Below, one piece after another: positions 27,114-34,972 of a DNA stretch of 42,062 nucleotides. Source of the stretch: Planctomycetota bacterium (GTDB lineage Bacteria > Planctomycetota > Phycisphaerae > Sedimentisphaerales > Anaerobacaceae); the NCBI GenBank assembly GCA_020351025.1, contig CP070728.1, forward strand, positions 1,370,368-1,412,429. The letters are read 5' to 3'. Made by a program: the position numbers and the translations under genes. The notes beneath the pieces were generated by a model that was not told where the DNA came from, made no database searches, and saw nothing but the letters and a program-made list of their open reading frames with translations. How positions within the stretch are numbered: position 1 is the first letter of the stretch; every line of letters begins with the position of its first letter.

Positions 27114-27965
27114 ATGGGTATCCAGATTTATAAACCAACAACTCCCGGACGTCGAAACGGCTCTGTGAACGATTATGCCGAGCTAACGGCTACCAAGCCG
27201 GAGGCTTTGCTGTGCAGGCGTATTAAGAAAAGCAGCGGCAGAAATCACCATGGTGTCATTACAAGTAGGTTTAGGGGCGGTGGGGCAAGAAAGATTTACC
27301 GTCTCATTGATTTTAAGCGTAATAAAGATGGTGTCGCTGCAAAAGTAGCGACCATTGAGTACGACCCTAACAGGAATTGCTTTGTATCATTGCTGCACTA
27401 TGTTGATGGTGAAAAGAGATATATATTGGCACCACAGGGCATCAAGGTGGGGGACCGCGTGGAAAGTGGCCCATCTTGTGAGCCTAAGCTCGGTAATGCT
27501 ATGCCCCTTGCAGCTATTCCTGCAGGTCTCGATATTCATAATATCGAAATGACCGCAGGACAGGGCGGAAAATTGGTTAGAGGCGCCGGTAGCGCCGCAA
27601 AAATCGTCGCCAAAGAAGGCGACTGGGTCACGATAGTATTGCCAAGCGGTGAAATGAGAATGGTTCGAAAGGAATGCCGGGCCACAATTGGGCGACTGAG
27701 CAACCCCGACCATCAGAATATTAAGCTCGGTAAGGCCGGCCGAAAACGTCATATGGGACGCAGACCCCACGTCAGGGGTAAGGCAATGAACCCCGTTTCC
27801 CACCCGATGGGTGGTGGTGAGGGTAGAGCGAACGGGGGACGGCATCCCTGTTCCCCCACTGGTGTTCTGGCGAAAGGTGGAAAGACAAGAAGTCCAAGAA
27901 ATCCAGGTAATAAAAGAATCATCCGAAGACGCAAAAGTAAAAGGCAGGGACAATTGGTCCTGTAA
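27114..27965 (+). CDS. rplB: Ribosomal protein L2
   Basis: L2 binds close to the peptidyl transferase centre and is needed for subunit association. The 283-residue protein has the family marks SSGRNHHGVITSRFRGGG, LDIHNIEMTAGQGGKLVRGAG and the C-terminal RNA-binding tail. The normally invariant motif DHPHGGGEGR reads SHPMGGGEGR here: His230 (E. coli His229) is kept, but the preceding Asp is Ser229 and the following His is Met232. Similar variants may exist in planctomycetes. It precedes rpsS by 41 bases. Confidence 0.98.
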   Translation: MGIQIYKPTTPGRRNGSVNDYAELTATKPEALLCRRIKKSSGRNHHGVITSRFRGGGARKIYRLIDFKRNKDGVAAKVATIEYDPNRNCFVSLLHYVDGEKRYILAPQGIKVGDRVESGPSCEPKLGNAMPLAAIPAGLDIHNIEMTAGQGGKLVRGAGSAAKIVAKEGDWVTIVLPSGEMRMVRKECRATIGRLSNPDHQNIKLGKAGRKRHMGRRPHVRGKAMNPVSHPMGGGEGRANGGRHPCSPTGVLAKGGKTRSPRNPGNKRIIRRRKSKRQGQLVL

Positions 27966-28006
27966 GTGAATAGGGTCCTTAAACAAGACTTTGATGAGGA
28001 AATTGA

Positions 28007-28276
28007 ATGGGAAGATCTCTTAAAAAAGGGCCGTATGTTGATGAAAAGTTGTTTGCCAAGGTCAACAAGCAGATTGAGTCTGGCTCTCGTGAGCCAATAA
28101 AAACTTGGGCAAGAAAGTGCACGATAATTCCTGAATTTGTTGGTTTTACCTTTATGGTTCATAACGGCAAAATTTTTAATAAAGTCTTTGTTACCGAGGA
28201 TATGGTTGGTCATAAGTTAGGTGAGTTCTCACCTACGAGGGTTTTTAAAGGACACTCGAGCAAGAAGATAAGATGA
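28007..28276 (+). CDS. rpsS: Ribosomal protein S19
   Basis: S19 sits in the 30S head near the A-site tRNA and bridges to the large subunit. The 89-residue protein starts [16 protein letters not shown] and shows [24 protein letters not shown] and [11 protein letters not shown], all standard. Its C-terminus KGHSSKKIR is short. The 42-base gap to rplV contains an AT dinucleotide run but no gene. Confidence 0.98.
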   Translation: MGRSLKKGPYVDEKLFAKVNKQIESGSREPIKTWARKCTIIPEFVGFTFMVHNGKIFNKVFVTEDMVGHKLGEFSPTRVFKGHSSKKIR

Positions 28277-28318
28277 TAGATTGTGCAGTGTGCAATATAT
28301 ATATACGTGGTATGAGAT

Positions 28319-28867
28319 ATGTTAAGCGCCGATAAATTAAAAAAGCTTTGTCAGCAGCGACAGATAAGGCTCGAGCAGCTGGCTGGGCAGATTATCAGAG
28401 CGGGGCTGAACCAGCGGCAGGCAGAAGCCGCTATCAGGAACTGGCAGAAAGGTCTTTTTAAGCCTATTCCTTGCAGAGAGGATATCCGGCGCCTGGCAGC
28501 TGCTTTATCTGCCGAGGAAAACGATTTAGTTGTCTGGCGCTCTTCATGCCGCTTCGCTCCAACCTCGGCACGAAAGGCAAGATTGGTTACACAGTTGATA
28601 ACAGGCCACAGTGTCCGGGAGGCAATAGATATCTTGAAGTTCGCGAGAAAACGGGCCGCTCCTATGATTGACAAAGTTCTCAAAAGTGCTGTTGCGGATG
28701 CTGATGAGCAACAGGCTGACGTTGATAATCTATACATCGCTGAAGCTCGAGTTGACGATGCCGGCGTTCGTGTTGGCACCAAAAGGTGGATGCCAAAGGA
28801 CAGGGGAAGAGCTCATCCTATTAGCAAAAAGGCCTGTCACATACATATAACGGTGGCAGAAGTATGA
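28319..28867 (+). CDS. rplV: Ribosomal protein L22 with N-terminal helix-turn-helix domain
   Basis: L22 has a globular part at the outer rim of the exit tunnel and a long hairpin that lines the tunnel. Here it has 182 residues instead of about 110-120. Residues from about 75 onwards are the L22 core (CRFAPTSARKARLVTQLI, DNLYIAEARVDDAG, RAHPISKKACHIHITV). Residues 1 to about 74 look like an XRE/Cro-type helix-turn-helix: LKKLCQQRQIRLEQLAG, an aliphatic helix with NWQKG, then REDIRRLAAALSAEENDLV, where such domains end. The core has no nearby ATG, GTG or TTG of its own, so it must be made as a fusion. I associate similar extensions with Phycisphaerae L22 from memory only. Confidence 0.95.
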   Translation: MLSADKLKKLCQQRQIRLEQLAGQIIRAGLNQRQAEAAIRNWQKGLFKPIPCREDIRRLAAALSAEENDLVVWRSSCRFAPTSARKARLVTQLITGHSVREAIDILKFARKRAAPMIDKVLKSAVADADEQQADVDNLYIAEARVDDAGVRVGTKRWMPKDRGRAHPISKKACHIHITVAEV

Positions 28868-28905
28868 TTTTTTGGGTAAAAGATAAGAGTTAGAAAAAAG
28901 TAATT

Positions 28906-29736
28906 ATGGGCCAAAAAACATCGCCAATAGGTTTTAGAACAGGAATAACTCTTGGGTGGCAAAGCACATGGTTTGCCTCAAAGGCCGACTACGGTAATTT
29001 TCTCGTCGAAGACCAGAGGATCCGCGAATATGTTGACAGAAAATTTAATCGTCAGATGCCCAAAGGTGCTGTCGCAAAGGTTGAGATAATTCGAACGCGT
29101 AACGAAGTGAAAGTAACGTTGCACAGTGCTCGGCCCGGTGTGGTCATTGGCCCAAGAGGTGGTGAAGTCGATAGATTGCGTGAAGAGCTTGAAGAGATAA
29201 TAGGTAGGAAGGTGAGCGTCAATGTGGTTGAGATAAAAGAACCGGACCTCAATGCTACCCTAGTGGCAGAAGCAATTGCTGAGCAGCTAAGTAAGCGTGC
29301 CTCTTTTAGGCGGACAATGAAGCAGTACTGTGAAGCGGCGATGAACACCGGAGCTAAGGGTGTCAAGATTATCTGCTCCGGCCGATTGGCAGGTTCCGAA
29401 ATGGCTCGCAGGGAGACGCAGAAGCTCGGTAGTATCCCGCTGCAGACCTTAAACGCAAATGTCGATTATGCCGTAGCAACCTCCAAGACGACATATGGAA
29501 CAATTGGTGTTAAAGTTTGGATTTACAAAGGTGAATTCGGTGAAGAAGTTGAGGTAAGGCATATTCGTCGACGCCGTTTGCCGAGACGAACCAGCAAAGA
29601 GCCGCGACTTAAAGCCGTCTCGGGGCCTAAGAAGGTAACCAACGGTGAGGTTAGTGCGGTTGCTTCACCGGCTCAAAGTGATGGAAAGGGATTAAGTAGC
29701 CCCGAGCCGAGTGGTACCACATCCGACAGCGGATAG
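28906..29736 (+). CDS. rpsC: Ribosomal protein S3
   Basis: S3 forms the mRNA entry channel of the 30S head and has helicase activity with S4 and S5. The 276-residue protein is longer than the usual 210-230 because of a Ser/Pro/Gly-rich tail of about 45 residues after RRRRLPRRTSKEPR. The KH domain is seen in GVVIGPRGGEVDRLREEL and the C-terminal domain in GAKGVKIICSGRLAGSEMAR and TYGTIGVKVWIYKGE. Start MGQKTSPIGFRTG is canonical. The tail is low-complexity and probably disordered. Confidence 0.97.
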   Translation: MGQKTSPIGFRTGITLGWQSTWFASKADYGNFLVEDQRIREYVDRKFNRQMPKGAVAKVEIIRTRNEVKVTLHSARPGVVIGPRGGEVDRLREELEEIIGRKVSVNVVEIKEPDLNATLVAEAIAEQLSKRASFRRTMKQYCEAAMNTGAKGVKIICSGRLAGSEMARRETQKLGSIPLQTLNANVDYAVATSKTTYGTIGVKVWIYKGEFGEEVEVRHIRRRRLPRRTSKEPRLKAVSGPKKVTNGEVSAVASPAQSDGKGLSSPEPSGTTSDSG

Positions 29737-29788
29737 AAAAGCACTTTATGCCAAGTGCCATACAGTTTTTATTTAGAGTCTGAAAAAA

Positions 29789-30208
29789 ATGGCAATGATG
29801 CCAAAAAGAGTTAAGTACCGTAAAAGCCAGCGAGGCAGAATGAAAGGCAATGCTTCGAGAAGCAATTTTGTTGCTTTTGGCGAATACGGCTTGCAGGCTT
29901 TGGAAAGCAGGTGGATATCCGCCAGAAATATTGAAGCCGGCCGGGTGGCGGCGACTCACTTTTTGCATCGCGAAGGCAAAGTATACCTGAGAATATTCCC
30001 AAATAAGCCGGTAAGTGCCAAGCCGTTGGAAACGCGAATGGGCAAAGGTAAGGGTGAGACGGGATTCTGGGTCGCCAGAGTCAGGTCCGGCATGATTATG
30101 TTTGAAATCGGTGGCGTGAGTGAAAATGTGGCAAAACAGGCGATGGTCAGGGTCTCCCATAAAATGCCGATTAGATGTAGGTTTGTTAGACGAAGACATT
30201 CATTGTAG
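29789..30208 (+). CDS. rplP: Ribosomal protein L16
   Basis: L16 contacts the A-site tRNA elbow and helps organise the peptidyl transferase centre. The 139-residue protein starts [20 protein letters not shown] and shows [39 protein letters not shown] and the central GFWVARV. Its length is typical. Its stop lies at the base of a possible GC-rich hairpin (GGGCTC with GAGCCC, 22-base loop), noted separately. Confidence 0.98.
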   Translation: MAMMPKRVKYRKSQRGRMKGNASRSNFVAFGEYGLQALESRWISARNIEAGRVAATHFLHREGKVYLRIFPNKPVSAKPLETRMGKGKGETGFWVARVRSGMIMFEIGGVSENVAKQAMVRVSHKMPIRCRFVRRRHSL

Positions 30209-30261
30209 GGCTCCCGTCGTCTTTATTGTAGCCTCGAGCCCCCGTGTAGGGTACTTAAAAG

Positions 30262-30453
30262 ATGAAAGTTCGCCATTATCGTGAAATGAGTCAGGATGAG
30301 CTCGAAAGTAAACTTGAGGAACTACAAAGACATTTGTTTGATTTGCGCTCGCAGGCGGTCACTGAAAAACTGGAAAATTCTAAAGCTATGCATAATGTCA
30401 GGCGTGATATTGCCAGGATTAAGACGATAATGCGTGAAAGGCAGCAAGCCTGA
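30262..30453 (+). CDS. rpmC: Ribosomal protein L29
   Basis: L29 is a small helical hairpin protein at the tunnel exit next to L23. The 63-residue protein has the family pattern MSQDELESKLEELQRHLFDLRSQ split over two helices and a second helix ending in RRDIARIKTIMRERQ. It follows rplP after 53 bases and precedes rpsQ after 36 bases, the usual order L16-L29-S17. Confidence 0.96.
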   Translation: MKVRHYREMSQDELESKLEELQRHLFDLRSQAVTEKLENSKAMHNVRRDIARIKTIMRERQQA

Positions 30454-30489
30454 TGTCTTGATTGCGAAGGCCTGTGTGAGATAAAGGAT

Positions 30490-30759
30490 ATGCATGACCG
30501 AAAATTAAAAACTATGACTGGAGTGGTGATAAGCCGTAGCGGTGACAAAAGCATGAAAGTTGCCATTGACTTCAAGGTGAAGCACCCGAAATATGGCAAA
30601 TATATAAAGCGTAGGACAAAACTCAGTGTTCATGATGAACACAATCAGGCAGGCTTGGGTGATGTCGTTGAGGTTGCTGAATGCAGACCCTATAGCAAAA
30701 CCAAAACTTGGCGTCTTGTGAAGATTGTGGGTAAAACGGTTCGGGATGAAAAGCAGTGA
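30490..30759 (+). CDS. rpsQ: Ribosomal protein S17
   Basis: S17 is an early-binding 30S protein with an OB fold. The 89-residue protein shows [35 protein letters not shown] and [18 protein letters not shown], typical of the family. The start is not fully certain: the AAAGG in front of the first ATG is only 2 bases away, so a second ATG (30514) giving [10 protein letters not shown] is possible. No anomalies otherwise. Confidence 0.95.
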   Translation: MHDRKLKTMTGVVISRSGDKSMKVAIDFKVKHPKYGKYIKRRTKLSVHDEHNQAGLGDVVEVAECRPYSKTKTWRLVKIVGKTVRDEKQ

Positions 30760-30832
30760 CCCGTTTTGTGATTTACGTGCAATGGGAACCCTGCGAAACT
30801 AACCTAAGCTTTGGCCTATAAAGGTATAGAAG

Positions 30833-31219
30833 GTGATTCAGCAGGAAACAATGTTGGACATAGCCGATAACTCAGGTGTTAAATCGGCATTGTGCATTAA
30901 AGTTCTTGGAAGGGGTGCAGCCCGCAAGGGTCAAAACCGACCGGTTGCCGGCATCGGTGATGTTGTCTGCGTTGCTATAAAAAAGTCGTTGCCGAACTGT
31001 CAGCTCGATGACAAGAAAGTGCATAAATGTGTTATTGTCCGAACCAAGTATCCCGTGAAACGCTCGGATGGTAGCTATGTAAGGTTCGACAGCAACGCGG
31101 CGGTGATGATTGATAACGAGGGAAATCCGATAGGGACAAGGATTTTCGGTGCGGTTGCTCGTGAGCTTCGTGAGAAAAACTATATGAAAATTATTTCGCT
31201 CGCAAGTGAGGTTGTATAA
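30833..31219 (+). CDS. rplN: Ribosomal protein L14
   Basis: L14 forms inter-subunit bridges and binds the silencing factor RsfS. The 128-residue protein starts with GTG (MIQQETMLDIADNSG); AAGG lies 8 bases upstream, and homologues begin at the same place. The signature VGDVV-type strand reads GIGDVVCVAIKK, followed by VIVRTKYPVKRSDGSYVRFD and the GTRIFGAVARELREKNY ending. Length is close to the usual 122. Confidence 0.97.
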   Translation: MIQQETMLDIADNSGVKSALCIKVLGRGAARKGQNRPVAGIGDVVCVAIKKSLPNCQLDDKKVHKCVIVRTKYPVKRSDGSYVRFDSNAAVMIDNEGNPIGTRIFGAVARELREKNYMKIISLASEVV

Positions 31220-31260
31220 ATGGCATATAGCGAAAAGCTAAATGCACTGTGAGTTACAAA

Positions 31261-31599
31261 ATGACTATTCATATAAAAAAAGGTGATATGGTTGAGATTA
31301 TAGCTGGTGACCATAAAGGTGCTACTGGTAGAGTGCTGCGTGTCATACCGCAAGAGAATAAGGTAGTGGTCCAAGGTCATAATGTGGCGAAAAAGCATGT
31401 TCGGCCCTCGCGAAGAAATCCACAGGGCGGCAGAATCGATGTTGAGCAGCCGATTCATATAAGTAACGTCCTGCCGCTGAACCCAAAAAGCTCGAGGGGC
31501 AGCAGAGTTCATTATCAGATAAATGACGACGGCAGTAAAAAGCGGCTTGCAACAGATGGCTCTGAGATTGGTATTGTTAAAAAGGCAACTGAGGGTTAG
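31261..31599 (+). CDS. rplX: Ribosomal protein L24
   Basis: L24 is an assembly initiator of the large subunit with a KOW motif. From the chosen ATG it has 112 residues. The KOW stretch is KKGDMVEIIAGDHKGATGRV, then VVQGHNVAKKHVRPS and the C-terminal IHISNVLPLNPKSS. A GTG four codons upstream is an alternative start; neither has a clear ribosome site. L5 follows after 72 bases. Confidence 0.95.
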   Translation: MTIHIKKGDMVEIIAGDHKGATGRVLRVIPQENKVVVQGHNVAKKHVRPSRRNPQGGRIDVEQPIHISNVLPLNPKSSRGSRVHYQINDDGSKKRLATDGSEIGIVKKATEG

Positions 31600-31671
31600 C
31601 AGTTGAAAACCACCGGTCAGGAACCGGCGATTTTGGTTATATTTGTGCTTTTTGCATTAAAGTAGGTTTTT

Positions 31672-32229
31672 ATGGCTCGTTTGAATGATTTATATAAATC
31701 AATGGTAGTTCCAGAGTTGACCAAGGAGTTTGGTTATAAAAATCCTATGGCCGTGCCGCGAATGGAAAAGATTATTATTTCTATTGGTGTCGGCAAGGCG
31801 ACGCAGGACAAAAAGTTTCTGGAACTTGCCAAGAAAGACCTGATGATGATTACCGGCCAAATGCCGGTCGTCTGTAAAGCAAAGAAAAGTGTCTCAAATT
31901 TCAAGGTTCGTAAAGGTGACCAAACCAACCTGAAGGTAACCATCCGCAGGGCCCGTATGTATGAATTTATGGACAGATTAATCAATCTTGCAATCCCACG
32001 GGTCAGGGACTTTCGGGGCCTTAACCTGAACAGCTTTGATGGCCGTGGTAATTACTCAATGGGCTTGGCTGAACAAAGTGTCTTTCCGGAAATCAACCCT
32101 GCCAAAGTAGAGTTTCAGCAGGGTATGAACATAACTTTTGTAACGACGGCGCACACCGACGAGGAAGCAAGAAAAATGCTGTCACTTTTTGGTATGCCGT
32201 TCAGGGAGTCAGCTGTTGCGGAGCATTAG
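31672..32229 (+). CDS. rplE: Ribosomal protein L5
   Basis: L5 is a 5S rRNA-binding protein of the central protuberance. The 185-residue protein has MARLNDLYKSMVVPELTKEF at its start, the family marks VPRMEKIIISIGVGKAT, KARKSVSNFKVRKG-like AKKSVSNFKVRKGDQ, and RDFRGLNLNSFDGRGNYSMG, ending in LLSLFGMPF-type LSLFGMPFRE. All are at expected positions, and the length is typical. Confidence 0.98.
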   Translation: MARLNDLYKSMVVPELTKEFGYKNPMAVPRMEKIIISIGVGKATQDKKFLELAKKDLMMITGQMPVVCKAKKSVSNFKVRKGDQTNLKVTIRRARMYEFMDRLINLAIPRVRDFRGLNLNSFDGRGNYSMGLAEQSVFPEINPAKVEFQQGMNITFVTTAHTDEEARKMLSLFGMPFRESAVAEH

Positions 32230-32265
32230 TATTGAGCAATATAGGTTAAACAAAACAATTGGTTT

Positions 32266-32269
32266 GGAG
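32266..32269 (+). promoter_or_regulatory. Ribosome binding site deciding the rpsN start
   Basis: GGAG lies 7 bases before the ATG at 32277 and would be inside the gene if an upstream TTG were used. It sets the start of the 61-residue S14. Confidence 0.6.
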
Positions 32270-32276
32270 CACGTGG

Positions 32277-32462
32277 ATGTCGACTAAGGCGCTGGAAAAT
32301 AAAGCAAGAAAAAAACAGAAATTTAGAGTTAGAGAGTATACGCGTTGCCTGCTTTGTGGAAGATCCAGAGGTGTTTATCGTAAATTCAAAATTTGCCGGA
32401 TTTGTTTCAGAACCTTGGCCAACCAAGGCAAAATTCCAGGGGTAAGAAAAGCCAGCTGGTGA
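32277..32462 (+). CDS. rpsN: Ribosomal protein S14, zinc-binding short form
   Basis: S14 completes the 30S head close to S3 and S10. The 61-residue protein is the short type Z form: Cys24 and Cys27 (CLLC) and Cys40 and Cys43 (CRIC) form a zinc ribbon. The usual [15 protein letters not shown] and FKICRICFR stretches and the ending [11 protein letters not shown] are complete. The zinc-free long form is not present here. Confidence 0.97.
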   Translation: MSTKALENKARKKQKFRVREYTRCLLCGRSRGVYRKFKICRICFRTLANQGKIPGVRKASW

Positions 32463-32520
32463 GTAATTTAGCGTTTCATCTCGAATGAGATAAAGGCGGT
32501 AAAGTACAGGATGTAAAATT

Positions 32521-32919
32521 ATGAGTTTGAGCGATCCAATAGCTGATATGTTGACAAGAATTCGCAACGCTGTGCTAATAAATAAGCAAAGGGTTAATAT
32601 TAGGGCCTCGAAAGTCTGTGAAGGTATTGCAGAAGTGCTTAAAGGGGAAGGTTACATTGAGGACTTTGACCGAATCGAGGATGGCAAGCAGGGAATACTG
32701 AGAATTATACTAAAGTACGACCAGGATGCTAACCCTGTTATTAATGAAATAACAAGGATAAGTAAACCTGGCAGGAGAATCTATTCTACAGTTGAGCGGT
32801 TACCACACGTGTTAGATGGTATGGGTATAGCAATCGTTTCAACCAGTAAAGGCATAAAGAGCGATAGAAACTGCCGCAAGGAAAACGTCAGCGGCGAGAT
32901 ACTTTGTACGGTGAGCTAA
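32521..32919 (+). CDS. rpsH: Ribosomal protein S8
   Basis: S8 binds the central domain of 16S rRNA and represses the spc operon in E. coli. The 132-residue protein starts MSLSDPIADMLTRIRNAVL and has KVCEGIAEVLKGEGYIEDF. The C-terminal part contains RISKPGRRIYS and the IVSTSKGI strand; the ending NVSGEILCTVS is where GGE(I/V)L normally leads to the C-terminal beta strand. Its stop overlaps the ATG of rplF by one base (TAATG), so the two are coupled. Confidence 0.97.
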   Translation: MSLSDPIADMLTRIRNAVLINKQRVNIRASKVCEGIAEVLKGEGYIEDFDRIEDGKQGILRIILKYDQDANPVINEITRISKPGRRIYSTVERLPHVLDGMGIAIVSTSKGIKSDRNCRKENVSGEILCTVS

Positions 32920-33500
32920 TGAGTCGTATTGGCAAAAAACCAGTTACTATCCCTGGGGGCGTAAAGGTCGAGCAGCAGGGCCGGTGTATTAAGGTTTCGG
33001 GCCCCCTCGGCAGTTTGCAGTTGGATTGTCACCCCCGGATAAAGCTAAAGATTAACAATTCCGAGGGGAAAGTACTTGTTGAAAATGAACATCCTCAGTT
33101 GCGCCAGAACAAACGGTTACACGGCACAATACGGGCCCTGATTTCAAATATGGTAACCGGTGTCAGCAAGGGCTTTGAAAAGAGAATAGAAATATACGGC
33201 ACCGGCTACAGCGTTAAAGAGCAGGCCGGCAAACTAATTTTCCAGGTTGGCTTTAGTCATCCGGTAGAGAAAATAGTCCCGAAAGGTCTTAAGGTGCATA
33301 TTGAAAGCGGTGTGACCAAGGGTGACGAAGTTCCCGCCAGGTTTACGCTTTCGGGAGTAGATAAATCTTTGCTGGGGCAGTTTGCTGCGGAAGTAAGGAA
33401 AATAAGACCGCCAGAACCTTACAAGGGCAAAGGTATACGTTATGCCGGTGAGTTCGTAAGGCGCAAGGTTGGCAAAGCGTTCGCCTCGGGAACGGTATAA
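32919..33500 (+). CDS. rplF: Ribosomal protein L6
   Basis: L6 lies near the sarcin-ricin loop and the GTPase centre. The start gives [17 protein letters not shown], the canonical beginning, and 193 residues, slightly longer than the usual 178. Both domains are seen: [12 protein letters not shown]..., [22 protein letters not shown], and in the second half [19 protein letters not shown] and [15 protein letters not shown]. The tail [11 protein letters not shown] is normal. The ATG overlaps the S8 stop. Confidence 0.97.
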   Translation: MSRIGKKPVTIPGGVKVEQQGRCIKVSGPLGSLQLDCHPRIKLKINNSEGKVLVENEHPQLRQNKRLHGTIRALISNMVTGVSKGFEKRIEIYGTGYSVKEQAGKLIFQVGFSHPVEKIVPKGLKVHIESGVTKGDEVPARFTLSGVDKSLLGQFAAEVRKIRPPEPYKGKGIRYAGEFVRRKVGKAFASGTV

Positions 33501-33517
33501 TCGGACTTTGGGTTTTT

Positions 33518-33883
33518 ATGAGAGCTGACATAATAAAAAAAGCGGCATTGAGGCGTAAATATCATGTGCGAAAGAAGGTCTTTGGAGTGCCCGAAAGACC
33601 GAGACTATCTGTATTTCGCTCCAATAGGCATATTTACGCACAGATTACAGATGATATTGCGGGAGCAACGCTTGTTTCCGCTAACTCAATTGCTAAAACA
33701 TTGCGTGACCAATTGGCCCGAGGCGGTAACAAACAAGCAGCGCAAAGCGTAGGCGAGGCAATCGCAAAGCAGGCACTTGGCGTTGGCATTAAGTGTGTTT
33801 GCTTTGATAGAAATCGCTATAAGTTTCATGGCAGGGTCAAAGCCCTTGCTGAATCAGCGAGAAAGGCTGGGCTGGTTTTTTAG
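33518..33883 (+). CDS. rplR: Ribosomal protein L18
   Basis: L18 binds 5S rRNA in the central protuberance with L5. The 121-residue protein has [20 protein letters not shown], the signature [20 protein letters not shown], and the C-terminal [19 protein letters not shown]. Its length is standard. It begins 18 bases after rplF and leads into rpsE. Confidence 0.97.
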   Translation: MRADIIKKAALRRKYHVRKKVFGVPERPRLSVFRSNRHIYAQITDDIAGATLVSANSIAKTLRDQLARGGNKQAAQSVGEAIAKQALGVGIKCVCFDRNRYKFHGRVKALAESARKAGLVF

Positions 33884-33903
33884 AAGATTTAGAACGAAAG
33901 CTT

Positions 33904-33907
33904 GGAG
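33904..33907 (+). promoter_or_regulatory. Ribosome binding site deciding the rpsE GTG start
   Basis: GGAG lies 6 bases before the GTG at 33914. A TTG at 33902 would put this site inside the gene and has no site of its own. Confidence 0.55.
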
Positions 33908-33913
33908 AAAAAA

Positions 33914-34432
33914 GTGGCGGTAGAATCAGTTACATTATCTGCTCAAGAAGAACAACCGTTGGAAGAAACGGTAGTAAAAGTGTTTCGCTGTGCCAAAGTA
34001 GTTAAAGGAGGCCGGCGGTTCAGCTTCGCAACATTGGTTGTGGTTGGTGACCGTGCAGGCACAGTCGGTGTTGGGTATGGTAAGGCTAATGAGGTCCCTC
34101 TCGCTGTTGAGAAGGGAATCAAAGATGCCAAGAAAAATCTGCGAAAAATACCTTTGATCGGTCGAACGATTCCACATCGCATCGATGGCAAGTATCGGGC
34201 TACAACAGTGACACTGGTTCCAGCCAGCCCCGGCACCGGCGTTATCGCTGGCTCCAGTGCCCGTGCTGTCCTCGAATTTGCCGGTGTCCAGAACGTACTT
34301 ACAAAAGTTTATGGAAGCACCTCCGCTAAAAATGTTGTCAAAGCTACGTTAGATGGCTTGTTGAAGTTGCGAAGTAAAGAAATAGTTGAATCTCTTCGTG
34401 GCGTACAGGTTGAAATGGTAAAAAGGTGGTGA
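33914..34432 (+). CDS. rpsE: Ribosomal protein S5
   Basis: S5 lies at the mRNA entry and influences accuracy and helicase function. From the GTG start it has 172 residues. The N-terminal domain reads [18 protein letters not shown] with [22 protein letters not shown], and the C-terminal one [22 protein letters not shown] and [20 protein letters not shown]. rplO starts only 7 bases after its stop, so there is no room for rpmD (L30), which is found between these genes in many bacteria. Confidence 0.97.
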   Translation: MAVESVTLSAQEEQPLEETVVKVFRCAKVVKGGRRFSFATLVVVGDRAGTVGVGYGKANEVPLAVEKGIKDAKKNLRKIPLIGRTIPHRIDGKYRATTVTLVPASPGTGVIAGSSARAVLEFAGVQNVLTKVYGSTSAKNVVKATLDGLLKLRSKEIVESLRGVQVEMVKRW

Positions 34433-34439
34433 TGATTAA

Positions 34440-34886
34440 ATGTTAAATCACGAGATAACTTCTCTCGCAGATAAACACAAAGCACGAAGACGGATCGGTA
34501 GAGGATCAGGTACAGGCCGTGGCAAAACCTGCGGCAGAGGGCACAAGGGAAGCCGTAGTAGAGCAGGTGCCTCCTTAACGTCCCTTTATGAAGGCGGTCA
34601 GATGCCTCTGTTTAGACGTTTGCCTAAACGTGGCTTTAGTAATTGTAAGTTTCAAACACGCTACGAAATTATCAATGTATCGCAATTGGAAAGGTTTGAT
34701 GAAGGCACCGATGTGGGTATAGAACAGTTATCAAGTGCCGGATTGATTGATAGCCTGAGAAATAAAGTCAAAATTCTTGGAGATGGTGAACTGACGAAAA
34801 AGCTGCAGGTGACAGCTCATAAATTTAGCAAAGCTGCTGAGCAGAAGATTATGGCTTCAGGCGGTACGGCAAAGGTGATAAAGTAA
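34440..34886 (+). CDS. rplO: Ribosomal protein L15
   Basis: L15 is a late assembly protein with a long basic N-terminal extension into 23S rRNA. The 148-residue protein shows RRIGRGSGTGRGKTCGRGHKG and the ending MPLFRRLPKRGFSNCKFQTRY, with a globular domain after residue 75 (INVSQLERFDEGTDVGIEQL, ILGDGELTKKLQVTAHKFS). GGTGGTGA ahead of the ATG gives a good ribosome site. It follows rpsE directly and precedes secY. Confidence 0.97.
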   Translation: MLNHEITSLADKHKARRRIGRGSGTGRGKTCGRGHKGSRSRAGASLTSLYEGGQMPLFRRLPKRGFSNCKFQTRYEIINVSQLERFDEGTDVGIEQLSSAGLIDSLRNKVKILGDGELTKKLQVTAHKFSKAAEQKIMASGGTAKVIK

Positions 34887-34972
34887 TTGATTGGGTTCTC
34901 ATTATGTGGGCTGTTGTGAAATAAAGTCGGTTTGATTATTGCAAAGGTAAAAAGTTAGAGGCAAATATCAAA

